A stretch of DNA of 40,264 nucleotides, from the NCBI GenBank assembly GCA_913044115.1, contig CAJWNO010000005.1, positions 1 to 40,264 on the forward strand, in the 5' to 3' direction. Below the pieces are notes generated by a model. That model made no database searches and had not been told where the DNA came from. It saw only the letters and a program-made list of their open reading frames with translations. A program made the position numbers and the translations under genes. Below, one piece after another: positions 1-8,589 of this stretch. The DNA comes from an uncultured Gammaproteobacteria bacterium. GTDB lineage: Bacteria; Pseudomonadota; Gammaproteobacteria; Magnimaribacterales; TMED112. Every line of letters starts with the position of its first letter. The stretch's first letter is position 1.

Positions 1-54
1 CTCGTCGGGCTCATAACCCGGAGGTCGATGGTTCAAATCCATCCCCCGCTACCA
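1..54 (+). tRNA. Initiator tRNA-fMet (CAT), 3' part only
   Basis: The window opens inside a tRNA. The visible part has the anticodon arm TCGGGCTCATAACCCG with anticodon CAT, a T arm containing GGTTCAAATCC, a C-rich acceptor 3' strand and an encoded CCA at 52-54. The three G-C pairs in the anticodon stem (GGG/CCC) are the known hallmark of initiator tRNA and separate it from the elongator tRNA-Met at 12.6 kb. It lies 6 nt before rimP, the same order as the metY-rimP-nusA operon of enterobacteria, so operon transcription probably starts upstream of the window. The 5' half is missing only because the window begins here. Confidence 0.93.
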
Positions 55-60
55 ATTACG

Positions 61-537
61 ATGATAAAGAGAGATATAGAAGCCTTTTTAACCCCAATAA
101 TTGAGGAAACTGGATGTGAACTCTGGGGGTTAGAATTTGGTTCTGCCAAAGGAAAAGGCCGACTATTGAGGATTTATATTGATGCTATACAAGGCGTGGA
201 TATTGATGATTGCACCAAAGTAAGCAGAGAAATTGATTATCATTTTCAGCATGAAACAATTTTTTCTGAATTTGCTTTTTTTGAGGTATCGTCACCAGGT
301 TTAGATAGAAAACTATTTAATCAAAAACAATATAAAAAATTCGTTGGAGATGTAGTATCATTATCACTCTTCTCTAAGGTTAATAACCTTAGAAAATTTA
401 AAGGTACTCTCCTTGAAGTTTTGGATTCAGAAATTTCTGTCAAAACAGAAGGAGAAACCTTATTGCTTGAATTAAGCAATATAGAAGTTTGTAAACTTGA
501 TCTTGATGATCAAATAGAGAAAAAAAAGAATGAATAA
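61..537 (+). CDS. rimP: Ribosome maturation factor RimP
   Basis: This 158-residue protein assists maturation of the 30S subunit. It has the RimP pattern: an N-terminal domain starting with an IEETGCELWGLEF segment, the family signature SSPGLDR near residue 80, and a C-terminal SH3-like domain ending in a charged tail. E. coli RimP is about 150 residues. I chose the ATG at 61, 6 nt after the tRNA CCA; a longer frame from 28 would code through the tRNA. There is no clear Shine-Dalgarno (SD) sequence. The last codons overlap nusA by 8 nt, suggesting translational coupling. Confidence 0.93.
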   Translation: MIKRDIEAFLTPIIEETGCELWGLEFGSAKGKGRLLRIYIDAIQGVDIDDCTKVSREIDYHFQHETIFSEFAFFEVSSPGLDRKLFNQKQYKKFVGDVVSLSLFSKVNNLRKFKGTLLEVLDSEISVKTEGETLLLELSNIEVCKLDLDDQIEKKKNE

Positions 538-1993
538 ACAGATTTTAGAAGTTGTCGCTTCAGTCTCAATGGAGAAAGGAGTTGATAAAACAATTATTTT
601 TCAAGCTCTTGAAGAAGCTATATCAAGTGCTACTAAAAAACTAGTTGATGATGAAGCAAATATAGAAGTAGTAATTGATAGGGAAACTGGAGAATATCAA
701 ACATTCAGGAACTGGGATGTCGTATCTGAAGTTGATGAAAGTGAAGTATTTCAAATTCTTGAGGGAGATCTTGATGGCCATGATGTTGTCGACGGTGTTG
801 CAAAGAAAGAAATTGAGAATATAGATTTCGGTCGAATTTCTGCTCAAGCAGCTAAGCAAGTAATCATACAAAAAGTAAGAGAAGCTGAAAGAAGCAAAAT
901 CACAAAAAAATATGAAAGCCTGGTAGGAGAAGTTATATCTGGACAGGTAAAAAGAATAAATAGAGATTTCTTGTTACTTGAAATTGAGGAAGATTTAAAC
1001 GCCCAAATCCCTAGAGATCAGATAATTCCTGGTGAAATTTTTAAGTTAAATGATAGGGTGAGAGCAGTAATTAAAGAAATAGTAACTACACCAAGAGGTC
1101 CCCAGATAATTCTGAGTAGAACAGATGAGAGATTAGTAGTGCAATTATTCACTCAGGAAGTGCCAGAAATATCAGAAGGCACAATAGAGATTAAAGCTAT
1201 TGCAAGAGATCCGGGTTATAGATCAAAAATTGCAGTAAAAACTTACGATGGAAGAATTGACCCAGTTGGTGCTTGTGTAGGCATGAGAGGTTCTAGAGTT
1301 CAAGCTGTTTCAAATGAGATAGGTAATGAAAGAATAGATATCTTTATACATAGTGACAACCCGGCTGAGTTTGTGGTGAATTGTCTAGCACCAGTAAAGA
1401 TATATTCAATCCTTGTCGATGAGAGGACTTCAACTCTTATCTTAGAAGTTGAAGAAGAAAATCAAGCACAAATTATAGGAAAAAATGGTCAGAACTTAAG
1501 ATTAATGACACATATGATTGGCTGGTCCTTCCAAGTTCTTAATAAAGAACAATTTAAAGAATATCAGGACTCAACATTAGTTGAGAAGTATGATGGGCTT
1601 GCAACAAGACTAGGACTTTCTGATAAAGAAAAAGAAGGTGTAGTGGCTAATGAATTAGATAGTCTTGAAAAAATTGTTGATTTAGACGCAGCATCTATTT
1701 CTAAATTATTCGGTGACGAAAAAAGAACAACAGAATTATTAGATAAAGCTAATGAATTGCTCTTACAAGACGCATTTAACGCAGATTTTAGTGACCCAAC
1801 CATGGAAGATTCATTAGTTAATTTGAATGGCATTTCAAACGATGTTTTAAGCTCTCTTAGTGCTAATAATATTAAGAAGCTTGATGAATTAGCTGAAATG
1901 TCTGTTGGAGAGTTGATGGATATCTCAGATAAAATAACTGAAAAAGAAGCATCCGCTCTTATAATGGAGGCTCGAAAGCCATGGTTTGAGTAA
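530..1993 (+). CDS. nusA: Transcription termination/antitermination factor NusA
   Basis: NusA binds RNA polymerase and modulates pausing, termination and antitermination. The 487 residues match the family length (about 495 in E. coli). In order there are an N-terminal polymerase-binding domain (about 1-125), an S1 domain (about 128-200), two KH domains (the second with the GXXG motif IIGKNGQN) and two C-terminal acidic repeats, ending in ARKPWFE. The C-terminal acidic repeats are typical of proteobacterial NusA. The gene overlaps rimP by 8 nt and is followed after 12 nt by infB, whose SD lies across the nusA stop codon. Confidence 0.96.
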   Translation: MNKQILEVVASVSMEKGVDKTIIFQALEEAISSATKKLVDDEANIEVVIDRETGEYQTFRNWDVVSEVDESEVFQILEGDLDGHDVVDGVAKKEIENIDFGRISAQAAKQVIIQKVREAERSKITKKYESLVGEVISGQVKRINRDFLLLEIEEDLNAQIPRDQIIPGEIFKLNDRVRAVIKEIVTTPRGPQIILSRTDERLVVQLFTQEVPEISEGTIEIKAIARDPGYRSKIAVKTYDGRIDPVGACVGMRGSRVQAVSNEIGNERIDIFIHSDNPAEFVVNCLAPVKIYSILVDERTSTLILEVEEENQAQIIGKNGQNLRLMTHMIGWSFQVLNKEQFKEYQDSTLVEKYDGLATRLGLSDKEKEGVVANELDSLEKIVDLDAASISKLFGDEKRTTELLDKANELLLQDAFNADFSDPTMEDSLVNLNGISNDVLSSLSANNIKKLDELAEMSVGELMDISDKITEKEASALIMEARKPWFE

Positions 1994-2005
1994 GGAGTAG
2001 CATAA

Positions 2006-4096
2006 ATGGATATATCAGTAAAAAAACTTTCTGAAATTTTAAAGATAGATCCTAATGTTCTTCTTGAAAAAATGATTGCTGCGGGGTTATCCCAAACAAG
2101 CCTTGAAGATTTAGTTTCAACAGAAGATAAACAAAAACTTCTTTCTTACATAAGGAGCGCTAAAGATTCTCCAGCTCCAGAAAAAAAAGTTGAAGTTCCT
2201 AAAGAGCTTGAGCCACAAAAAGAAAAGCCCAAGACCCCAGAAAAACCTAAAGTTGCTGAAAAACCTAAAGTTGCTGAAAAACCAAAGCCAGCTGAGCCTA
2301 AAAGGGATAATGATCAAGAAAAAGAAAAACCTAAGAAGTCAGTAAATATAAATGGATCAATACGAGTAAACGATTTATCAAGGAAATTGAATAGACGTGG
2401 AAATGAAGTCGTTAAAAAATTAATGGAGCTTGGTGAAATGGCTTCTTTGAGTGATGAAGTTGACCAAGAAACAGCTGTATTGGTTGCTGAAGAATTTGGG
2501 TTTGTTGTTAAATTTGAAGAAGAACAAAACCTAAGTGAGGAGACAGCAGATTATCCTAATGTTGAAAACATATATTTAGACGAGTCTTCACCTAAAGCAA
2601 GACACTCTGTTGTTACAGTTATGGGGCATGTAGATCATGGAAAAACTTCATTACTAGACGCAATTAAGTCTTCAAATGTTGTCGATGGTGAGTCAGGAGG
2701 CATTACTCAACATATTGCAGCTTATGAAGTAAAAACTAAATCTGGAAAAATTACCTTCATCGATACACCTGGCCATGAGGCTTTTACAGCTATGAGAGCT
2801 AGAGGTGCAAATACAACGGACATAGTCATACTTGTGGTTGCAGCAAATGATAGTGTTAAGCCGCAAACAATAGAAGCTATTACCCACGCCAAAGCTGCAG
2901 AGGTTCCAATAATTGTTGCTATTAACAAAATGGACTTAGAAGCAGCAGATATAGACAAAGTAAAAGGAGACCTTGCAAAATATGAACTTGTGCCAGAGGA
3001 CTGGGGTGGCAAGAATCAAATGATACCAGTTTCAGCTATAACTAAGGATGGCATTGATTCATTGCTTGATGCTATTGAGCTTGAATCAGAGTTACTTGAG
3101 CTTAAAGCTCCAGAACAAGGACCTGCGATGGGTGTTGTGCTTGAGTCAGAACTCGATAGGTTTAAAGGTCCATTAGGCACATTCCTTATTCAAAAAGGCA
3201 TTTTGAAAGTAGGAGATATTATTGTTGCTGCAGAAAAGAAAGGAAAAATAAAATCTTTAATTAATAGTTCAGGTGAAATGGTTAAAGAAGCTGGACCTTC
3301 AACTCCAGTCGAGGTCTTAGGTCTAGAAGATTGTGTTCCAGCTGGCGAAGTTTTTAATGTTATGAAAACCGAAAAAGATGCCCGAAATATTATTGATGAA
3401 AGAAATGCATTTTTAAAAGAGAAAGCCGATAAGAATGTTATGACTTCGGCAACTGCCTTTGATTTACTTGACCAAGAAAAAATTAATAAATTAAGAATAA
3501 TTGTGAAATCTGATGTGGCCGGTACTAACGAAGCAATAAATGCATCACTTCTCAAAATAGGCAATGAAGAAGTTGATGTCGATATTGTAAGTTCGGGTGT
3601 TGGAGGAATAACTGAATCTGATGTTAATCTTGCTATAACAACAGGAGCAAGGATATTTGGTTTTAATGTTAGATCAGATAACAAGGCCAAAAAATTATTG
3701 GAAGAGCAAGGAATAGAAGTAAATTACTATAGTGTAATCTATGACCTTATTGAGGATACCAGAAGATTACTATCAGGGTTGCTCAAACCTATATATTCAG
3801 AAAAAATTCTTGGCCTTGCCGAAGTTAAAGAAGTTTTCAAGTCACCAGAGTTTGGTTTAGTTGCAGGCTGCATGGTTACAGAAGGGCTAGTTAAAAGGGA
3901 AAAACATGTAAGGGTCTTAAGAGATAGCGTTGTTATACATGAAGGCGAATTAGATTCATTAAGAAGGTTTAAAGATGATGTAAAAGAAGTTCAGAATGGT
4001 ACTGAGTGCGGAATTGGTATCAAAAACTATCTGGATATTAAACCAGGCGACGTAATAGAAAACTTCGAGCAAAAAGAAGAAAAAAGATCTTTATAA
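2006..4096 (+). CDS. infB: Translation initiation factor IF-2
   Basis: IF-2 is the GTPase that delivers initiator tRNA to the 30S subunit and promotes subunit joining. Two IF2_N-type domains (about 1-50 and 110-165) flank a Lys/Pro/Glu-rich linker. The GTPase domain has G1 GHVDHGKTS at 207-215, G3 DTPGHEAF and G4 NKMD, followed by the C-terminal tRNA-binding domains. At 696 residues it is clearly shorter than E. coli IF2-alpha (about 890), mostly through a shorter N-terminal linker. The ATG at 2006 has a good SD, AAGGAG at 1992-1997, embedded in the nusA stop region. Confidence 0.97.
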   Translation: MDISVKKLSEILKIDPNVLLEKMIAAGLSQTSLEDLVSTEDKQKLLSYIRSAKDSPAPEKKVEVPKELEPQKEKPKTPEKPKVAEKPKVAEKPKPAEPKRDNDQEKEKPKKSVNINGSIRVNDLSRKLNRRGNEVVKKLMELGEMASLSDEVDQETAVLVAEEFGFVVKFEEEQNLSEETADYPNVENIYLDESSPKARHSVVTVMGHVDHGKTSLLDAIKSSNVVDGESGGITQHIAAYEVKTKSGKITFIDTPGHEAFTAMRARGANTTDIVILVVAANDSVKPQTIEAITHAKAAEVPIIVAINKMDLEAADIDKVKGDLAKYELVPEDWGGKNQMIPVSAITKDGIDSLLDAIELESELLELKAPEQGPAMGVVLESELDRFKGPLGTFLIQKGILKVGDIIVAAEKKGKIKSLINSSGEMVKEAGPSTPVEVLGLEDCVPAGEVFNVMKTEKDARNIIDERNAFLKEKADKNVMTSATAFDLLDQEKINKLRIIVKSDVAGTNEAINASLLKIGNEEVDVDIVSSGVGGITESDVNLAITTGARIFGFNVRSDNKAKKLLEEQGIEVNYYSVIYDLIEDTRRLLSGLLKPIYSEKILGLAEVKEVFKSPEFGLVAGCMVTEGLVKREKHVRVLRDSVVIHEGELDSLRRFKDDVKEVQNGTECGIGIKNYLDIKPGDVIENFEQKEEKRSL
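2243..2296 (+). repeat. 18-bp tandem repeat in the infB linker
   Basis: Three in-frame 18-bp units run end to end: 2243-2260 and 2261-2278 are identical, and 2279-2296 is diverged. They encode [12 protein letters not shown] and KPKPAE in the disordered linker between the IF2_N domains. Identical DNA, not only protein, points to recent slippage. Confidence 0.9.
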
Positions 4097-4099
4097 CTA

Positions 4100-4435
4100 A
4101 TGGAAAAAGATAGGATCATAAGGGTCAATGACAACCTTAAAAAAGAAATAGCTTCTTATATTCAGAACTCTCAGTTAAAAGATTCGTGTGGTTTCATAAG
4201 CATCAATCATGTTGAAACAGCAAGAGACTTATCAGGTGCAAGAGTTTTCTTTTCTACCATTAATTCTGAACTCTCTAATAAAGATCTCCAAAAATTTCTC
4301 AATGAAAATGCCTGGATGATTAGAAAAGGCTTGTCAGGAATATTGCCACTGAAGAGAGTGCCTGAGCTTAGATTCTTTTATGACGATCATATCGATAACG
4401 TTAGAAAGATTGATGATCTAATTGAAAAATTATAG
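4100..4435 (+). CDS. rbfA: Ribosome-binding factor A
   Basis: RbfA is a KH-like factor that binds the 30S subunit during late 16S rRNA processing. The 111-residue protein has the family features: an N-terminal helix leading to a strand with GFISINHVETARDLSGARVF, and a C-terminal strand LKRVPELRFFYDD. It is shorter than E. coli RbfA (133), mainly at the C-terminus. It starts 3 nt after the infB stop and ends 2 nt before truB, as expected for the rimP-pnp operon. Confidence 0.93.
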   Translation: MEKDRIIRVNDNLKKEIASYIQNSQLKDSCGFISINHVETARDLSGARVFFSTINSELSNKDLQKFLNENAWMIRKGLSGILPLKRVPELRFFYDDHIDNVRKIDDLIEKL

Positions 4436-4437
4436 TT

Positions 4438-5334
4438 ATGAGCATTTTGCTTCTCAATAAAGAAAAGGGCATGACTTCTTTTGCAGCTTTGAAAGAAGCA
4501 CAGCGTGATCTGGGTTTCAAAAAAGCTGGACATGGCGGCACTTTAGATCCAATTGCAACAGGATTGTTACCCATTTTTTTTGAGCAGTCTACTAAGTTCC
4601 TTCAATACTTTAATACAGAAACAAAAGAATACATTGCTGAATATATTTTTGGGATCAGTTCAAATACAGAAGACATTTCAGGAATCTTAACTTATGAGGA
4701 AAAGGGCAATGAGCCATCTGAGAAAGAAATAAATATAGTTCTTCAATCTTTCCTTGGTGAGCAATTACAAATACCCCCAAAATTTTCAGCCAAAAAAATT
4801 AATGGGACACCAATGTATAAGTTAGCAAGAAAAGGGAAAGAGTTTGATAGAAAGGCACAAAGAATAAAAATTTTTGATATTAGTTTAATAGATTACGATT
4901 ATCCGAAATTCAAAATCAAAGTATCTTGTAGCAAAGGTACATACATGAGAACACTAGGTGTAGACATTGGTAAATCACTAAAGCAATCTGTTTCAATGTG
5001 CGAACTACAAAGAACAAAATTTGGCCACCTAAGCATAGAAGATTGTATCTCTCTTACAGAGTTAAAAAATTTGGACAAAAACCAAAAAATGCAGTATGTT
5101 AGGCGGGTTGAAGAAATTTTAATAGATATCCCACAGGTAGAAATAAGGTCTTCTGAAGTAAAGAAATTTCAAAATGGGTGCCAATTAGAGGCAAGGGAAA
5201 TAGAAAAGACAGGAAAACATTTTATTTTTAACAAACAGGAATTATTGGGATTAGGTTTAGTGGATAAGAATTTATGTATAAATCCATTGAAAGTTTTAAC
5301 GAAAGGAGAAAAGAAAAAAAATGAGCTTAAGTAA
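4438..5334 (+). CDS. truB: tRNA pseudouridine(55) synthase TruB
   Basis: TruB makes pseudouridine 55 in the T loop of most tRNAs. The catalytic-aspartate motif GHGGTLDPIATGLL is present near residue 32-45, with the catalytic Asp in GTLDP. A second family motif, SKGTYMRTLGVDIG, lies near residue 165. At 298 residues it fits the family (314 in E. coli). The lysine-rich 3' end overlaps rpsO by 14 nt and carries the rpsO ribosome-binding site. Confidence 0.95.
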   Translation: MSILLLNKEKGMTSFAALKEAQRDLGFKKAGHGGTLDPIATGLLPIFFEQSTKFLQYFNTETKEYIAEYIFGISSNTEDISGILTYEEKGNEPSEKEINIVLQSFLGEQLQIPPKFSAKKINGTPMYKLARKGKEFDRKAQRIKIFDISLIDYDYPKFKIKVSCSKGTYMRTLGVDIGKSLKQSVSMCELQRTKFGHLSIEDCISLTELKNLDKNQKMQYVRRVEEILIDIPQVEIRSSEVKKFQNGCQLEAREIEKTGKHFIFNKQELLGLGLVDKNLCINPLKVLTKGEKKKNELK

Positions 5335-5590
5335 AGAACAAACTCAAGCAGTTATTAAAAAATTTGGAAAATCAGAAACAGATACAGGTTCTGCATCTGT
5401 TCAGATAGCTTTATTAACGAAAAGAATTGAAGAATTGCAAAGTCACTTTAAAGAACACAAGAAAGATAATCATTCAAGAACTGGTCTATTGCAGATTGTT
5501 AGTGATAGAAAAAAACTTTTAAGTTATCTAAAAAAGTCTGATTCTGCTGCTTACCAAAAGCTCGTAAAAGAATTAAATCTAAGAGACTAA
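5321..5590 (+). CDS. rpsO: 30S ribosomal protein S15
   Basis: S15 is a primary 16S rRNA-binding protein of the small subunit. The 89 residues equal the E. coli length, with recognisable segments TGSASVQIALLTKRIEEL, HFKEHKKDNHSRTGLL and RKKLLSYLKK. The start at 5321 is supported by an AAAGGAG SD about 12 nt upstream, inside truB. The stop is only 3 nt before pnp, so there is no room for the rpsO terminator or pnp leader seen in E. coli. Confidence 0.97.
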   Translation: MSLSKEQTQAVIKKFGKSETDTGSASVQIALLTKRIEELQSHFKEHKKDNHSRTGLLQIVSDRKKLLSYLKKSDSAAYQKLVKELNLRD

Positions 5591-5593
5591 ATT

Positions 5594-7660
5594 ATGAAAA
5601 ATATTGTAAGAAAAGAGATCCAAATGGGATCAAAAACACTAGTATTGGAAACTGGCAAGATAGCTAGACAAGCAACAGCATCAGTAATCGCTTCTATGGG
5701 CGGTACAGTTGTGATGTGTGCAGTAGTAACAAAAGAAGGTGCAGAAGGAAGAGATTTTTTTCCTTTGAGCGTTCACTACATGGAAAAAACATACTCAGCT
5801 GGAAAGATTCCAGGGGGTTATTTTAAAAGAGAAGGTAAGCCTACAGAAGTAGAGACGTTAACCTCCAGGTTAATTGATAGGCCATTAAGACCTCTCTTTC
5901 CAGATTTCTATAAAGATGAAGTGCAAGTAAATTGTATGCTTTTATCTTTGGATAAAGAGAACCCACCAGATGTCGTGGCGTTGATGGCAGCATCAGCTGC
6001 AATGTCAATTGCTGATGTTCCTTTTAAAGGGCCTATGGCTGCTGCAAGAGTTGGTTTTGTTGAAGATGAGTATGTTTTAAACCCATCTTTCATGCAAATG
6101 GAAAATTCCGATTTAGATATGGTTGTAGCAGGTTCTGAAAGTGCAGTTTTAATGGTTGAATCAGATGCTAATGAATTAAGTGAAGACTTAATGATTGGAG
6201 CGATACTGTATGGCCACCAAGAAATGAAGCCAGTGATAAAAGCGATAGATGATTTTGCAAAAGAAGTATTACCTGAAAGAAAGGAACATGTTAATCCTCA
6301 TAAAGAAGAGGAAGAGAAAATATATGCTGAAGTAAGTGAAAAATGTACAAAAGGACTTAGCGATGCATTTACTACCACAGATAAAAAAGAGAGAGGCGAA
6401 AAAATAAGCGTTGTAAAAGACGAGCTTCTTAGTGATCTTGATGAAGATTTGCATGCAAGTTATATGAAGCAGTTCAAAGAAGTTGAAAAACATATTGTTC
6501 GTGAAAATATTTTAGCTGAACAAAAGAGAATTGATGGAAGAAGTTTAACTGAAGTAAGGAACATAAATATTGAAACTAACTTTTTACCATCTGTGCATGG
6601 TTCAGCTCTATTTACAAGAGGTGAAACACAAGCAATTGTTACTGCTACTCTAGGTTCTGGAAGAGATGTTCAAACTGTTGATGCTCTAGCAGGCGAGGTG
6701 AAAGATAATTTTATGCTGCATTATAACTTCCCAAGCTATAGTGTTGGAGAACTTGGTTTTCCAATGGGGCCTAAAAGAAGAGAAATTGGTCATGGAGCAT
6801 TAGCTAAGAGATCTTTGCAGTTCGCTGTACCAAGCTTAGAGGATTTCCCATATGCAATAAGAGTAGTTAGTGAAATTACTGAATCAAATGGTTCAAGCTC
6901 TATGGCATCTGTATGTGGCGGAAGTTTAGCAATGATGGCAGCAGGTATTCCTATAAAAGAAAATATTGCTGGCGTTGCAATGGGGCTAGTTAAAGATGAA
7001 GAAAGATATGAAGTGTTAACAGATATTCTTGGTGATGAAGACCATTTAGGTGATATGGATTTCAAAGTGGCTGGGACAAAAAACGGTGTATCTGGTTTAC
7101 AAATGGATATCAAAATAGAAGGCATTAATGAAGAAATCTTAGAAAAAGCCTTAACACAAGCTAAGGATGCAAGAATGCATATTCTTGGTGAAATGGATAA
7201 AGTTTTATCTAAGCCAAATGAATTAACAGGTTTGGCTCCATATTTCTGTAAATTTAAAGTCCATAAAGATAAAGTCAAAGTTGTAATAGGCAAGGGCGGT
7301 TCAACTATTAAAGGATTGCAAGAGGAATTTGGTGTAACAATAGAACTTCAAGATTCTGGCGAGGTAAATGTCTTCGGTGAAAATAAAGAAGTAGCTGAGG
7401 CTGCAAAAGAAAAGATTGAACTTATGTGTGCTGAGCCTGAAGTAGGCAAAGACTATGATGCAGTCGTTGCTAAAATCATGGAATTTGGTGCTTTTGTTAC
7501 CTTTATGCCAGGAAAAGATGGCCTGCTTCATATTTCACAATTTAAACAAGACTTTGAACAACTAACTGATGTTATTAATGAAGGCGATGAGGTTAGAGTC
7601 AAAGTTACTGAAATAAGAAGAGACGGAAAAGTAAAACTAGAATTTTCAGACTCAGAATAA
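5594..7660 (+). CDS. pnp: Polyribonucleotide nucleotidyltransferase (PNPase)
   Basis: PNPase degrades RNA 3' to 5' by phosphorolysis and is a degradosome component in many bacteria. Its 688 residues show two RNase PH-like domains separated by the helical linker. The second holds FPMGPKRREIGHGALAKR and the acidic metal-binding stretch DILGDEDHLGDMDF at about 477-490. These are followed by a KH domain (VVIGKGGSTIKGL) and a C-terminal S1 domain (AKIMEFGAFV...GKDGLLHIS). E. coli PNPase is 711 residues. Its last 9 nt overlap the convergent ctlX-like gene. Confidence 0.97.
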   Translation: MKNIVRKEIQMGSKTLVLETGKIARQATASVIASMGGTVVMCAVVTKEGAEGRDFFPLSVHYMEKTYSAGKIPGGYFKREGKPTEVETLTSRLIDRPLRPLFPDFYKDEVQVNCMLLSLDKENPPDVVALMAASAAMSIADVPFKGPMAAARVGFVEDEYVLNPSFMQMENSDLDMVVAGSESAVLMVESDANELSEDLMIGAILYGHQEMKPVIKAIDDFAKEVLPERKEHVNPHKEEEEKIYAEVSEKCTKGLSDAFTTTDKKERGEKISVVKDELLSDLDEDLHASYMKQFKEVEKHIVRENILAEQKRIDGRSLTEVRNINIETNFLPSVHGSALFTRGETQAIVTATLGSGRDVQTVDALAGEVKDNFMLHYNFPSYSVGELGFPMGPKRREIGHGALAKRSLQFAVPSLEDFPYAIRVVSEITESNGSSSMASVCGGSLAMMAAGIPIKENIAGVAMGLVKDEERYEVLTDILGDEDHLGDMDFKVAGTKNGVSGLQMDIKIEGINEEILEKALTQAKDARMHILGEMDKVLSKPNELTGLAPYFCKFKVHKDKVKVVIGKGGSTIKGLQEEFGVTIELQDSGEVNVFGENKEVAEAAKEKIELMCAEPEVGKDYDAVVAKIMEFGAFVTFMPGKDGLLHISQFKQDFEQLTDVINEGDEVRVKVTEIRRDGKVKLEFSDSE

Positions 7661-8551
7661 CTCAGCAATCATACACCTAGCTGAGCCACCACCGAATTTT
7701 TCGATGGTAGGAATATCTGAGTGAACAATTTTACTAAAGTGCCTATTTATTTCTAATTTCTGTTCCTCTGAGTATCCATTAAAAGCTCTTGTAGACATGG
7801 CGAGTAGAAGCTCGCCATTTTTATTTGGTATCTCTAGACAGTTTCCACAGAAGTCCAAAAGTTGTTCTTTATGTATTTCTATAATTTCATGATGTTTGCT
7901 GACCTTTTCCCTGACATAATCTCTATAGTCAGGTTTAATTACGTCGAGACATATGCCAATTGCTGATGTTCCAACATACATCAATACATCTGTATGATAA
8001 ATCGGATTGCCTGTATGGCTTTCTGTTTCAAACATAACTAGTTCATAACCATTTCTAGCGCACCATTCTTTTGCAAGATCGGAGTTTGCCCTTGGTGATA
8101 TTGTTAAGTAAACAACTTTATTAGTTCTATCAAAAACCATGCTGCTTGTTGATTCTAAGAATTTATTTTCAGACTCTAGATTGCTCATATCTTCTGTTAG
8201 TTCATAATCTTTTTTGAGGAAATCAATCATCTCAGGTGTTTTTTCAAGCCTGCGATTTTCTGCAAGCATACTAAATATCTGAAAAGTACCATTCTCAAAT
8301 GTTGTAAACCAATTTGGGAATATATGATCGGGGCATTTTGCTGAGCCCTTCATAGTTATTACTTCAACTCCATTTTCCTTTAAACAATCTCTAAAATATC
8401 TAAATTCTTCGATTGAGGAAGTTAAAATTTTGTCTGGATTTTCGTTTGTATCATTAATCTGATAGTGATTGCTGGAAGCAGTCTGTGGATTCATAAAAAA
8501 AACTTTTGGCTCCACCATGAAAATTTTATTTGTTGATTGTCTATCTTTCAT
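7652..8551 (-). CDS. CtlX-like citrulline hydrolase/arginine deiminase-family protein
   Basis: A 299-residue member of the guanidino-group-modifying (amidinotransferase/arginine deiminase) superfamily. The order and spacing of residues fit that fold: Asp75 in PDHIFPNW, Glu133 in LEST, His186 in IYHTDVLMYVG, and the nucleophile Cys293 in a glycine-rich C-terminal GGGSARC. The early MNPQTASSNHYQIN segment resembles CtlX, the citrulline ureidase (citrulline to ornithine, CO2 and ammonia). It diverges from rocD across 38 nt, and rocD consumes ornithine, which supports that reading. An alternative start is the ATG at 8518; neither has a clear SD. Dimethylarginine hydrolysis is the main alternative activity. 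Confidence 0.8.
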   Translation of the reverse strand: MKDRQSTNKIFMVEPKVFFMNPQTASSNHYQINDTNENPDKILTSSIEEFRYFRDCLKENGVEVITMKGSAKCPDHIFPNWFTTFENGTFQIFSMLAENRRLEKTPEMIDFLKKDYELTEDMSNLESENKFLESTSSMVFDRTNKVVYLTISPRANSDLAKEWCARNGYELVMFETESHTGNPIYHTDVLMYVGTSAIGICLDVIKPDYRDYVREKVSKHHEIIEIHKEQLLDFCGNCLEIPNKNGELLLAMSTRAFNGYSEEQKLEINRHFSKIVHSDIPTIEKFGGGSARCMIAELF

Positions 8552-8589
8552 ATTTTAGCTAGCAGTACAAAATATTTACTATTAGAATA
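8552..8589. promoter_or_regulatory. Divergent ctlX/rocD intergenic region
   Basis: Only 38 nt separate the two divergent genes, so both promoters must lie here or in the coding ends. A TAGAAT at 8583-8588 could serve as the -10 for rocD. That would place transcription start at about 8595 and leave almost no leader. I see no convincing -35 or operator palindrome. Confidence 0.35.

Noticed and set aside
28-60. Longer RimP reading starting inside the tRNA
   Set aside because: It would translate the 3' part of tRNA-fMet; the ATG at 61 gives a normal RimP length.
3190-3690. 166-codon antisense open frame in infB
   Set aside because: Its composition follows the reverse complement of IF-2 codons, without motifs of its own.
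6790-7293. 167-codon antisense open frame in pnp
   Set aside because: It is a shadow of a strongly conserved gene, with no ribosome-binding site and no recognisable protein features.
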